A stretch of 44,183 bases of DNA from Zygophlyctis sp. KS116 (Eukaryota; Chytridiomycota), in contig BAAFSQ010000070.1 in NCBI GenBank assembly GCA_054661495.1, positions 1 through 44,183 of the forward strand, written 5' to 3'. Shown one piece after another: positions 11,774 through 22,179 of the stretch. Position numbers and translations under genes: made by a program. How positions within the stretch are numbered: position 1 is the stretch's first letter; every line of letters begins with the position of its first letter. Under the pieces are notes generated by a model. It did no database searches, had not been told where the DNA came from, and saw only the letters and a list, made by a program, of their open reading frames with translations.

Positions 11774-12379
11774 TTATTGAGGAGCGTTTTTATCTCCTTT
11801 TAAAGAAATCAAAACTTGTTTCAGTCTACTAGTATCCTTTCCAGAACTCTTTTTTTTGACTGAATTTTTATCTGTGGTTTTAACTCCTTGAGCATCAATC
11901 AACTTTACAGTTTTTTCCTAAGCATTAAAAGCATTTCAAAGCGATAAAATTTTACTTAAGCATTTCCTCTTTCAAATTTTGTTAATTAAAAACCTTACCC
12001 AGACACTAAGACTATCAGAGAGTGATTTCTCGACTGTTTCTTTATTCCTTGTAATATTTTTAGCTTTTTTATCATTATATTCTGCATAGAATTTCTCTAT
12101 AGAATTTTTTGCAGCTTTTAAGACTAAATCATGCTTAGATTTAGATTTTTCATCTCTTTCTAACACAGTAGCCTTAAAATTTTCCTTGAAATTGAGAATT
12201 GCGGAAGACTCTTCTTGTTTAGGAGAAAGTATTGTATTTTCAGTCATTGGAATTTCAGGAAATAAACAAGTTTCCTCTTGTTGAACTATTGGTTCTGGAA
12301 AAAGGTTTGAATCATCTCCAAAGAGAGCAGCAGCTTCAGTTGTCCCTAAAATCTCTTGTTCTCGTGCCAAAAAATCCAT
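11774..12379 (-). CDS. CLC1: Clathrin light chain
   Basis: 174 aa from two exons. The acidic, Glu/Pro-rich N-terminus begins MDFLAREQEILGTTEAAALF. A central helix, FYAEYNDKKAKNITRNKETVEKSL, is predicted to be the coiled coil that lies on the clathrin heavy chain. The C-terminal segment EKTVKLIDAQG ... DTSRLKQVLISLK matches the light-chain end (WE/KL-ID-L and S-R-x-x-x-L-xL-K patterns). The intron is 81 nt (11918-11998), much longer than usual here, and contains the repeated octamer AAATGCTT. Its role is regulating clathrin coat assembly at the plasma membrane and Golgi. Length and layout are normal for a fungal light chain. Confidence 0.85.
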
Positions 12380-12582
12380 TTAGGGGAATTTTTACAATGA
12401 GCGTTGTAGTGAATAAGGTTTAAACACACTTAATTAAAGCCAATAAGAGTCTGGACCTTTGGGATTGCTAGGGTAATTTACTTCTCCTAGACTTAATTAC
12501 GTAACAAATTAAAGGAATATTATATAGGAATATTATTCAAATTCCTAAAGCTAATAATTTCATATAAAGAATCAAAGAATCA

Positions 12583-13714
12583 ATGGGACAATTTCAATCA
12601 ATCCCGATAACAGTGGATGAAGGAGTATGACTTTTTAAATTAATATTAGAATCTAGCAAGTCAAAATCCTAGTCTATATCCAAGATCAGACTTTCATTAT
12701 GATTCAAAAACTGTCAAAAGTTTAATTACAAGTCGCAAATTATCTCCGTTTTACAAACCAACATTGGAAAATTCAGGAGATTCAAAGGTATCTTCAATTT
12801 ATTAAAAGCAAGATGGAATGTCCTATTTGTTTCTTATATTATCCATCAAATATAAATAGAGCTAGGTGTTGTGATCAGCCCATATGTACAGACTGCTTTG
12901 TGCAGTTGAAAAGAAATCAAGAAACTTGGAATAGTGTGACTTGTCCTTTTTGTGTACAAGATGATTTTGGAATTGTATATGATGCGCCAAATGCAAAATT
13001 GAAAAAAGGTATGTTTGTATTATAGATTTTATGATATCCTTGATTGGTATTCACACCATACTGTCTGCATCCTGGCTGATCACTTGTTAGGGGTAGGTCA
13101 CAGGCAAGGTTATATATGGTGTGATTAACTGATTGACGGCCTTGTTTTCTAATATTTAGAGCCTGTAGATAATCAAAATATTATTTCTACAAAAGATTTA
13201 AAAAGGAGGACATTTTTAGTTAGTAATCCAAAAGTTGTTTCATGCGGTATTTGAAATTGTTTAAAAAAATAGATGACATACGGCCAGATTGGAGAGTACG
13301 CATGGAAAAATATCTGGAAGAAAGAGCACAAAATCAGAGAAGAGCAAATGCATTACAGAATATGGCCTTAGTAGCAGCTCAAAGAGCGGAAGAAGCTAGA
13401 ATCTTGAATCCATTGATTCAGTTGGGGTAATTATATTCATTCTTATTAAAAGAAATGCCAATGGAGATCCACGTGCAACAATGGAAATGATTTCAAATAT
13501 ATTAGGATCTTTGCAGGTAGGAGATGATGCGCCGATGCGATCTACAAGAGACGTGGCTATTCGATTATCTCAGTTAAATTCTATGGGATTGAATTTAGAA
13601 GAGCTGATGATTATGGAAGCAACACGTAGGTCAATGATGGATCAGCCAGATAGAGATTCAGATGATGGAGATGTTCCATTGGGTTTGTTAAATGATTTGC
13701 GTCAAGGTGAATAG
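12583..13714 (+). CDS. SIP5: Sip5/DA2-like RING protein
   Basis: 292 aa from six exons (introns 12625-12649, 12788-12812, 13009-13159, 13247-13272, 13427-13452). The second exon junction produces [18 protein letters not shown], the hallmark of the Sip5/DA2 family, followed by [13 protein letters not shown] and [10 protein letters not shown]. Together these form an atypical RING/zinc fold and suggest ubiquitin-ligase activity, as known for plant DA2. The protein begins MGQFQS, so Gly2 is a plausible N-myristoylation site, as in fungal Sip5 proteins. The motif DDIRPDW and a Gln/Ala-rich helix follow, then a C-terminal [11 protein letters not shown] helix. In yeast Sip5 binds Snf1 kinase and Reg1. 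The third intron is 151 nt, the longest in this window, and carries an inverted repeat. Confidence 0.88.
13009..13159 (+). other. Unusually long intron (151 nt) with inverted repeat
   Basis: Third intron of the SIP5-like gene, bounded by GTATGT and TTTAG, five times longer than the typical 23-34 nt introns here. Inside are the arms TCACACCATA and TATGGTGTGA, a perfect 10-bp inverted repeat enclosing roughly 70 bases. The interior is less AT-rich than other introns. CTGA boxes occur twice (in GGCTGATC and AACTGATT), with a weak C-box-like ATGATAT near the 5' end. An intron-hosted small nucleolar RNA is possible; a degenerate insertion is an alternative. Neither is proven. Confidence 0.4.
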
Positions 13715-13730
13715 AGTTTTTGTTTTATAA

Positions 13731-14375
13731 ATGCGTTCTGAAAGCCCTGAAAGCCAAAGAGTTGCGATTGATTACTACGATTGGGAAATATTGTCCATCT
13801 CTAATCAAATTCAAAAACTTCCAATCCAATCTTCATTACTGATCGGCTCTGGAATCGGTAACCAAGATTTAATACCAGTTGATATTAATGGATCTGTTTT
13901 TAGACATGAGAATCATTTATGGCTAGACTTTGATCATCTTTCCACTTTATTATTATTTCCTGATGCAAGCATTAGATCAATTGTATTTGATAAATCCACC
14001 TTCCGTTACATGCATTGTCACCCAGACATAATTTCACAATGGCATCGTATACTAATAGACGGAGGTATCTTATGTTTTGAATTCGGATTTGCTAGTGTTT
14101 CATTTGGGCCTAAATTCTCTTTTGAAGCTAATCCATGCCACATTAAATCCCCTATTGTCAAATCTATTCACGTATACAAATCATTATCAGACACAAGTTT
14201 TGGAATAATCAATGATCAAGAAAACATGTATGCAGCTATATCTCATTCTCATCAACACGAATTATTTCGGAAACTTGAACAACTGTTTTCATCTTGGAAT
14301 AGAATTGAATTAATGTACAAAAACTATCCTTTTGGTAAAATCAATGTCGATCAATGGATAAGAGTCAATAAGTAA
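13731..14375 (+). CDS. Unrecognised protein, SAM-methyltransferase-like fold
   Basis: 214 aa, no intron needed. LLIGSGIGNQDLIPVDINGS near residues 35-54 resembles a glycine-rich cofactor loop followed by an acidic strand. Then comes WLDFDHLSTLLLFPDASIRS, the segment SIVFDKSTFRYM and HRILIDGGILCFEFGF, which has the shape of the late strand of class I methyltransferases (the usual xxLxPGGxL place). Motif I lacks the normal second glycine pattern, so activity is uncertain. The gene starts 17 bp after the SIP5-like stop on the same strand and ends directly against the convergent mitochondrial SSB stop with no base between. I do not recognise the family; a methyltransferase-like, possibly inactive, protein is the best guess. 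Confidence 0.6.
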   Translation: MRSESPESQRVAIDYYDWEILSISNQIQKLPIQSSLLIGSGIGNQDLIPVDINGSVFRHENHLWLDFDHLSTLLLFPDASIRSIVFDKSTFRYMHCHPDIISQWHRILIDGGILCFEFGFASVSFGPKFSFEANPCHIKSPIVKSIHVYKSLSDTSFGIINDQENMYAAISHSHQHELFRKLEQLFSSWNRIELMYKNYPFGKINVDQWIRVNK

Positions 14376-14814
14376 TTACGTTGATTTGCTCTTATCACCG
14401 CCAGATTCTTCAGAATCACGAGGAGAACGCATTATAGTCACAATTTTACTTGCATTCACAACTACTCCAGAACTTTCATCAGTTTTCCAGTATTGGAGTT
14501 CACCTTCAACGAGTATTTTATTTCTAATTAATTAACTTAATAGTCATACCCAGTTTTGATATATGCTTCAGCAGCAGGATCAAGTGTAGTAACATTATGC
14601 CATGTAGTTTTTTGCGTTAATTCACCATCGCTGCCTTTAACAGTTTTAAAAGTTGCAAGAGGAAATTTGTATCTTCCCTTTATATTCCCTTGAGGATTTG
14701 TAAACTCAAGAAACGCTGGTTCTTTGCCAACATTTCCGACCAGCACAACATGTTGGTAGCCTATTGATAAACTAAAGCTCTCAAATTACTCATGAATCTT
14801 TTAAAACTTGTCAT
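14376..14814 (-). CDS. RIM1: Mitochondrial single-stranded DNA-binding protein
   Basis: 127 aa from three exons (introns 14761-14789, 29 nt; 14524-14549, 26 nt). Short basic N-terminus MTSFKRFMSY suits mitochondrial import. The OB fold follows in bacterial/mitochondrial SSB order: VVLVGNVGKEP, the strand GRYKFPLATFK, TTWHNVTTLDPAAEAYIKTG, and KILVEGELQYWKTDESSG with VVNASKIVTIM. This is the tetrameric SSB that coats single strands at mitochondrial replication forks. The C-terminal tail is Ser/Asp-rich and short, without the bacterial DF tip, as in most mitochondrial SSBs. The two introns are needed for the start and for the GEL strand. It shares no intergenic space with the upstream + gene. 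Confidence 0.88.
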
Positions 14815-14842
14815 TTTCAACATTTTCAAATTGTTTCTAGGG

Positions 14843-16388
14843 TCATCTTCCCGTCGGCGGAGGAGGAGGCATCATTGATACAGTGTTTGGAAGAAAAGAT
14901 TTTGGTATGTTTGGTGTTGAGAGACTTTCTTGATTCGTGAATGATATTCCCATACCAGGGATATTACGATCTAATCCAGGAATAGACACTGGAACCATTG
15001 ATTTCTTACCTCCTAGACCTGGAAGGCGTGAATCTGGCTCTTCTTCGGCAACTTCATCTCTCATACCAGACTCTTCTTCAGCCCTTTCTCCTGGTCTACT
15101 TCTGGTCCAAAATCTTGTGGCATGGTCGTGAGATCCAGATACTAGTATATGTCCAAGAGGATGCCAATCAAGAGAATAAACTGCTCCATCATGTGCATTT
15201 TCCATTGATCTGTAGGGAGAATTTGTCCTAAATTTAAAATTATTTAATATTACCCAACAAACCAAAAATGCATACTGCCCTCGTATCCCCCTGATGCAAA
15301 TAAGGTTTCATGGATAGGATGCCAAGAGACTGAAAAAACTTCACGCTTATGTCCACGAAAAGTCTGAACTTCCTTCATCATTCTTATATCAAACATTTTA
15401 ATTAATTGATCTCTTGCTCCTGATAATAGCCAATTACCGTTTTTATTCCATTGAAGACCAAGAATAGTATTTGAATGACCATGCCTTGAAATTATAAATT
15501 TAATATCTTACAGTGTTGCTAAAGATTTTCCAGATTTAGGATCCCAGATTTTAATTAAATTATCTTTTGCTCCTGAAGCTAAAATTCCTTTTGAAGGATG
15601 CCAGTCAATACATCTTACATCCCAACCATGACCTAAAATCACATTAGAAAATATACCTGTTAATATTCGCTCCTCTTTTGCTTCTTCAAATGACCATAAT
15701 CTAATTGTACCATCATCACTCGCACTAGCAAATTTTGAATCAGTTGGGGAGAAACAAACTTCCCGAACACACTCTTTATGACCTTGAATCGCCTTGAGAT
15801 TATTCATATTTGGTTGCCAATACTTGATTACACCACCATCATCTCCAGTAAGCATATAAGCCCCATTATGAGCCCACTTTATAGTCCTGATTGCTCGATC
15901 ATGAGCCTGAAGAATTGTTTCAAAATTAAAAGTCAGACCATTCCATAATGTGAATTCTCCAGATGAGGCACCTGTTATCAGTCGTCTTCCTTCCGGCGTC
16001 CATTTTACAGCATGTATAGGACATCTGATCTTATTTACTGAGCTATGAATGAATTTTAAAGGCACTGAAATGATTGGATCATTCTGGTAAGCGAATGGAG
16101 GCAACAACTAAAGTTAAAATCAATGACGAATGTAAATTTTCAAATGATAATACACATACATTATAGATAAAATTAGGATCTGGCTGCATGACAGGATTTC
16201 CCTTTAGTTTTCCCCTGTGCTGACAATGAGATCAATAAAAATACCAAAATCTGACGAATCACTAGAGCATTGAAATCAATGGTTCGACGTTGAATGGCTT
16301 TCCGAATCTTTTTAGTGTCTGACTGAGCTCCTTGACCGGCAGCAATCAAAGTGGGTGCTGGCCGTTTGCCATTAAGTTGCTGATACAT
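14843..16388 (-). CDS. PFS2: Pfs2/WDR33 polyadenylation factor
   Basis: 471 aa from five exons (introns 16220-16244, 25 nt; 16108-16159, 52 nt; 15485-15511, 27 nt; 15228-15253, 26 nt). WD40 scaffold of the cleavage and polyadenylation factor; in animals WDR33 with CPSF30 reads the AAUAAA signal. The N-terminus holds the family block [20 protein letters not shown], which in WDR33 contacts the RNA signal, then LLPPFAY. WD repeats include [84 protein letters not shown] and [13 protein letters not shown]. The C-terminus is short and Pro-rich (PPPPPTGR) and lacks the long collagen-like tail of animal WDR33, so it is yeast-like in size. Confidence 0.92.
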
Positions 16389-16484
16389 TTACTCCCTTGA
16401 ACCCAAACCTCAAAAACTCAACTAAATATAAGTCCTATGCAGCATTTTTCTTTTAAATTTTAACTATTTCATAAATATCAGTTT

Positions 16485-18476
16485 TTACTGAGATCCAGCC
16501 GTAGAAGATCTAACTAATTTCTCCTTTCCTCCAGCTTTCAATTGTTCTTGAGATCCTTTAATAGATAATTGATCATTTGAATTTTTTCGAGATTTTAAAT
16601 CTTCCTTTGATCCCTTGATAGATAACTGGTCATTGGATTTCTTTTGAGATTTCAAATCATCCTTTGATCCTTTTTTGGGTTCTTTAATGGACTTGGCTTC
16701 GGATTGAGGTCGTGATACTTTTTCTTCTGTGAATATTTCTGATGCTTCAGAAGCTACAGATGATGTTGCACCAGCAGATCTTAATCTAGAGAGGGCATCG
16801 GGTGTCTGGACGCCAGATTTGGATACTTGCTTTGGAGAAGCCACAGCAGATCTGGCTGTAGATTTAGCAGATGTGACATTAGAACGGGTCACTTCCTTTG
16901 GAGATGCAACAGCAGATCTCAAGTCTGTTTTGGGAGTTGTAGCCATGGAGCGGTTATTGGATTTTGGAGATGCGGTTTCAGGTTTTTTATAAGAAATGCC
17001 AGGAGCTCTAGGAGATTGAGGATTGGACTTGTTGGAAAATTGTTGAACCTCTTTTTCTCCATAAATTTCATCATGGTTTCCAGAATCTGATATATTTCCG
17101 TCATCAACAATGCCTTGTAATTGTTCTGAAACTTCTGACTTTTGCTTTGGGGTTGAAGCTATAGATTTATTTTGAGATTTAGAAGCTTTTGGGGTTGCTC
17201 GATTCTTGTTTTCTGCTTGTTTTGGTGGTTGCTCCTTGATAGATTCGGTAAATGAGGGCTGTGTGTTCATGGACTTTTGCTGCTTTTGAGTCCAATGCTC
17301 TGTTACTTTCCTAATGCGTGACATGTGTTCATTCTTCATAGTGATACCACCCAGCCCATGAGATGGAGAATTTTGAATCGCCTTTGTATTATATCTGATA
17401 CGAATTAGGGGATCATTATTTGCGACCAAAATATAACCTTTCCCACTTTCTATATCCTCTATTTTTTGTATTTTTGCACCTTCTCCTTCCATTGTATATA
17501 TCTGCTGAACTTTACCAGTAACAAGCTCGATTTGATTATTTAGATGGTCCAAAAGCTATTTTTATTAGACTTTTAAACTTACTTTGTGTAATCCAGTAAA
17601 ACGTTTCTTTGTAATACTGACACTAATTCCTGAATGATAAGGATCTCCATTAGGAAAGAAATGAGCAATAGTTGGAGCGACATTCGGCGCATTTGGGGCC
17701 TTAAAAAGAGGATCGACCAGTTGATATTGCAACTTTTTAACATTATCATTTGTAACAGCAATCAAATTCATTCCATCCTGTAAATCATGGAGTCCTTGTA
17801 ATTTCTTGAAAGATGCGGCATCATAAACCTTTCTTATTTGACCAGTTGGTAATTTTAAAAGACTGCTTAGAAAACGCAAAAGCTATAATTCTTTAAATTA
17901 GAAAATCGTACATGTTCAAAACTTCTACAATTTCGATGATTCAGTAAAATCTTGATAGGTTCATTCACAACTCCATTTATGAATACCATTACCTTGTAAG
18001 CTTTTGTCTATGTTTAGATATTGATCATCTTACCGAAGGACTAAAGATAGGCTTTTCATTCTTATTAAAAATGCTATTGATATCCGAATTAAGCATGCCA
18101 TGACTATGATGTGCTCTGTTTGCTGCAATATTTTGTCTGCTTTTCATAGGAGTTTCAGCAATAGGATCATCTTCAATAAGATAAGGAACTCTTTTAAAAG
18201 AATCCCCACCAGATGCCACATACATTCCTCCGTCCTTTATTTCACCCAACGACTTGACTGGAGTGCCGTCTATTGAATACATTCTGCGGACAGCTCCAGA
18301 TGTCAATGGTACATTTTCAGCTATTTGATATAGAAACTAATATTATAAATTCCAAGTACCTGCTCATAATTTCTAAAGACTCTATTAGAAATTACCATCT
18401 TCTTGCCAGGCGTCCAAGTATCTCCATTTCTAAATACCTTGATTTTTCTTGATCTAAACTCTTCAAATGTAGACAT
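16485..18476 (-). CDS. Triple doublecortin-domain (DCX) protein
   Basis: 628 aa from five exons (introns 18337-18359, 18008-18033, 17883-17911, 17556-17582; 23-29 nt). Three DCX domains follow each other. DCX1 (~10-95) has KIKVFRNGDTW, RNYEQFLYQIAENV, SGAVRRMYSIDGTPV and GGMYVASGGDSFK. DCX2 (~143-228) has YKVMVFINGVV, RSFEHLLRFLSSLLKL, GQIRKVYDA and LIAVTNDNVKKL. DCX3 (~238-325) has FPNGDPYHSG, LHKLLDHLNN, GKVQQIYTMEG and GYILVANNDPL. The last 300 residues are disordered and Ser/Pro/Lys-rich, with many SPK-RS motifs and a near-exact repeat of KSNDQLSIKGS. DCX proteins bind and stiffen microtubules and occur at basal bodies and axonemes. In fungi they are known from flagellate lineages only. 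Shares a 344-bp divergent upstream region with RTEL1. Confidence 0.88.
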
Positions 18477-18820
18477 TAGATTATCTAAAGTTAAGATTGG
18501 TTTGTTTACACTTATTGTTTAACGATGACGTATGCGTTGGTCCGATCATAGCCGCATGATACTTTTCAGATTTCCAGATATCCCAATGATTGCCATGATT
18601 GCTCATCATTACGAGCATTGATCATTGATAATACATTTCAATTAGTGCTTGATCAGATCTAAATTTTGTCCGAATAACAATTAGACTTGAAGCAATTTAG
18701 CAATGCCTCGAGCACTCGATAGTAATAAACTTGAGTTATACTTTGTACGATTCATGATTTGATGTCTTTAAATTTACTTTTGATCTTCTCCAGCAATTTA
18801 ATCTAGCAGAATCAGCGCCA
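18477..18820. promoter_or_regulatory. Shared upstream region of DCX gene and RTEL1
   Basis: 344 bp between two divergent start codons, AT-rich, without an open frame I can support. It contains a CRE-like half site in GATGACGTATGC near 18522-18533 and several GATCAT-type palindromes between 18590 and 18660. It presumably holds both promoters; no defined element can be assigned. Confidence 0.4.
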
Positions 18821-21704
18821 ATGCCAAATTATGATATTCTTGGGATTACCGTTCGCTTTCCTTATAATGCCTACGACTGCCAAATAAAACTCATGGAGTC
18901 TGTTATAAAGAGTTTAAAGGAAGGCTCAAACGCACTTGTGGAATCACCAACCGGTAATTATACACTATTTATCATAGGTACGGGTAAAACATTGTGTTTA
19001 TTATGCTCTGTATTGGCATGGAGAGAGGCTCTTGCTGCAAGGAATCAGCTTCAACAACTAGACTCTAGTAATAAAAATACTATGCTGAAAAGTCTGGAAG
19101 AAGCTGTTTTCTCTAAAACAGAAAATAATGCTATTGCAGAAATACCAAAAATATATTATGCTTCTAGGACTCATTCTCAATTGAGTCAAGTTATGAAGGA
19201 ACTTAAAAATACGAGCTACAAACCAAACGTGTCTGTATTGGGGAGTAGAGATCAATTATGCATTCATGAAGACGTATATAAAGCTCCTTCTTTTGCAAAG
19301 ACTGGAATGTGTAGAGTTAAAGTGGCTAAAAAGTCTTGTTCGTTTTATGCAGGAGCAAAGGCAAAGAAAAATGTAGATGAAATACTGGATATCGAAGAAT
19401 TGGTGTCGTTTGGAAAAAAATCGAATTCCTGTCCTTACTATCTCTCACGTGAAATGCAGTCAAATGCAGATATAATATTTCTTCCTTATAATTACTTGAT
19501 AGACTCAAATACAAGAAAATCTCAAAATCTTGATGTAAAAAATGCAATTATAATCTTTGATGAAGGTATATTTGTTAGTCCTAAAAAAAGCACATAATCT
19601 TGAAAGTGTTTGTACAGAAAGCACTTCTTTTGAAATTAATACAAATGATATTAATGCCTGTTCTGGAGAAATTTCTGCGTGTATGGAGATTATATCTCAA
19701 AATCCAAGTGTTCTTGCAAGTGTGAAGGATTTTGTTGGGCTAAGAGGTTTATTAATGCTTTCTAAAATTAAGAAACTGTACAGAAATTGGCCAGGGAAAT
19801 TTTGAAATTGCCGTTTGAAGGTCCGAACAAGGAATTTGTAAAGAATGGCGACTTTGTGTATGATTTTTTTTCAAAAGTGGGTATTAATTTTGCCAATGCT
19901 TCATCTTTAATTCATTTGATTGAACAAGCGCAGGAACTTTTAGCATCAGATCCAAAGAAAAAAGTCGTAAAGGTTAATCTAAGAGCTCTAGAAGAGGCTC
20001 TTAAAATAATTTTCAGAGAAGCCGTTCGGCAAAAGCCTAAAGGAGTATCTCAAATGAGTAAAAGTTATAAGATGCATGTAACGGAAGGTGATCCTTGGGC
20101 AAACGCAAATCCTGGAAGAAATTTTAATTATTGGTGTTTTCATTCTAGTGTTGCTCTTCACGATTTAATGCTTCCAGGAATAAGATCTACGATTTTAGCG
20201 TCAGGGACTTTAAGTCCACTATCTTCATTTGCTCATGAAATGGGGATTCCTTTTCTTAATAGAATTGAGAATCCTCATGTGATTTCAAATGATCAAGTTA
20301 TGATAGCAGTAATCCCTAAAGGACCAAATAATTGCCGGCTATCTTCTTCATATGAAAATAGAAATTCATCTGACTCTGTAGTGGATATGGGAAATGCTAT
20401 TCTCAACTTTATTCAAGTCATTCCTCAAGGGGTATTAGTCTTTTTTCCATCATACACATTGATGCAACAATCTATTGACGCATGGAAAAGACAGGCAGGT
20501 TTTTTAAGACTCACTATAGGGCGTCTGGGATAGATTATCTAGGATAAAAGAGCCAGTTATAGAACCAAAAGGAAAAATAGAATTTACCAGGGTAAATCCA
20601 TCTTTTTTATCAGTAGGCTATCGAGACTTTTTATGCAAAATTAAGAGATCCTCGAATTCAAGGTGCTATCTTTTTTGCTGTTTGCAGAGGAAAAGCCTCG
20701 GAAGGCATTGACTTTTCTGACGGAAAAGGCCGTGCAGTGATTGTTTGTGGAATCCCATATCCTGCAGCAAAGGACCCAAAGGTTTTGCTCAAGAAAAAAT
20801 TCTTGGATGATCTTGTGTCGAAAGACGTACGTGTTGCCAGCGATTCACTAAATGGAGCCGAGTGGTATCGTCAACAGGCTTCACGTGCGGTAAATCAAGC
20901 GATTGGAAGAGTGTATTATCCGAAAAAATTAAATTAACTTTTTTAGTATTCGACATCGTAAAGATTTTGGAGCTATTTTATTATGTGATGATCGGTAGGA
21001 ATTTTACATTTTAAAAACAGATTTGGCCTTCCGTATAATATCAGTCAACTGTCAGCTTGGGTCCGTCCATTAGTCAAAGTATACAATAGATATGACGAAG
21101 CAAAGGAAGCTGTCAAATCATTCTTTGTAAAGAACACATCTGGAACTATAAATCTTCCCAAGACACCAAAAATGACTATTAAGGAACCTTTAAAGGGACA
21201 TTATGAACTATTAAAAGAGTCCGAGTTCTCATCTCTACTAGGTAATTTTTAAGATTCTTGTATACTTTAGAAAAGAAGACTACAAAAGCTACTGTAACAA
21301 GCAACAATGAATTAGAAACGACACAAAATTCATCTCGACACCATACCACCATGAATCAACTCGCCGTTAGCCAGGGTAAAAATGTCCTGAAACGACCCAT
21401 TGGCAATATTCATGATAGCACCAGTGGCACTCGAGAACATTTAAGACCTAAAGCGTCTGGTTATCTGAAACAGGTTAAGCAATCCTTATCAAGTAAAGGT
21501 TATCAGGAGTTTACCCAAGGACTAAAGGATTTCAAATCACGAAATATTCCCTTCAAGCTTCTCCTCTCAAAAATATCACGGCTTTTTGATACTCTACCTT
21601 TAGAAGTAGAGTTATTAGAAGGATTTCAAGATTTTGTTCCGAAAAAGTACCTTTCAGAGTACATGAATCTGGTGATATCTGCCAAAAGATTAAGACACAA
21701 TTAA
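18821..21704 (+). CDS. RTEL1: RTEL1-type DNA helicase
   Basis: 889 aa from nine exons; eight introns of 24-34 nt (18954-18977, 19566-19590, 19747-19772, 20495-20519, 20592-20616, 20913-20946, 20995-21020, 21242-21270). Superfamily 2 XPD-like helicase that unwinds D-loops, G-quadruplexes and telomeric loops. Walker A ESPTGTGKT (~41-49), motif Ia YASRTHSQL, iron-sulfur cysteines in QLCIH, MCRVKV, KKSC and SCPYYLS, DEAH box IIFDEAHN, then SGTLSPLSSFA, FFPSY, CRGKASEGIDFSD and QQASRAVNQAIGR. The C-terminal GYQEFTQGLKDFKSRNIPF segment is the harmonin-N-like fold of RTEL1, which separates it from FANCJ, DDX11 and XPD. No C-terminal RING is visible. One intron is GC-AG (20495-20519). The whole is shorter than human RTEL1 but all helicase motifs are present. 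Confidence 0.93.
20495..20519 (+). other. GC-AG intron in RTEL1 with T7-promoter-like 3' end
   Basis: No GT-AG choice restores the frame between WKRQ and GVWDRLSRIKEP, but a 25-nt intron starting GCAGGT and ending ACTCACTATAG does so exactly. The same ACTCACTATAG end occurs in the first actin intron. Across the acceptor the sequence matches 17 of 20 positions of the phage T7 promoter; this probably reflects the local branch-site consensus plus chance. Confidence 0.7.
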
Positions 21705-22179
21705 ATTTGCTTTTAATATCAGCAAGTTTGCCGATTGCAATCATTATTTAATGGATTATTGGAATACAATACATATAAGATATATATGCATTAAGTCCGA
21801 TCCTCTTTATTGACAGGTAACAAGATTTGCCATTCGGGCAGTAGCTTTAAAATGTCATATCCGAGATTTAGATGTACAGGATTGAGCAAAGATTGAGGCC
21901 AGAAGTAAATTTGAACGAAGAAAGTGGGGGAATATGTCTCTTTCATCATGATTCTGTCCCACCCGAATGAAGTTCCCCATTGGGAAGGTCGAGACTAAGG
22001 GTGAATATTTAATGATCAAAGGTAAGAGAGTCTCAGCATTGGTAATAATAATTCTCAAAAATAACTATCAATTCTAATGAAGATCAGACATGGTGCATTT
22101 ATTATCAATTGGGAGATTCTCCTTCTACTTTTTGATATATAAATCTTGTCCGAAACCTCTCTACCTGGAAATTTGAAAT
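21705..22179. other. Unassigned 475-bp gap
   Basis: No recognisable gene. A minus-strand frame (21855-22058) and short plus-strand frames stay open for 30-60 codons but resemble no family I know, and the minus-strand frame lacks a convincing ATG near its 5' end. The composition is less AT-rich than other gaps around 21890-22010. Probably the 3' flanks of RTEL1 and the small minus-strand gene. Confidence 0.3.

Noticed and set aside
12583-13714. MAT1/TFB3 (TFIIH RING subunit) identity
   Set aside because: The [12 protein letters not shown] and CCDQPIC pattern and MG start fit Sip5/DA2, not the MAT1 RING, and the MAT1 helical core is absent.
16729-17090. Long plus-strand open frames opposite the DCX tail
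   Set aside because: They are antisense to the low-complexity SPK-rich tail and show repetitive, family-less sequence.
19747-19801. A 17-nt intron (GTACAG...GGCCAG) in RTEL1
   Set aside because: A 26-nt intron at 19747-19772 has a normal branch-like site and yields the better join VGLRETVQKLAREILK.
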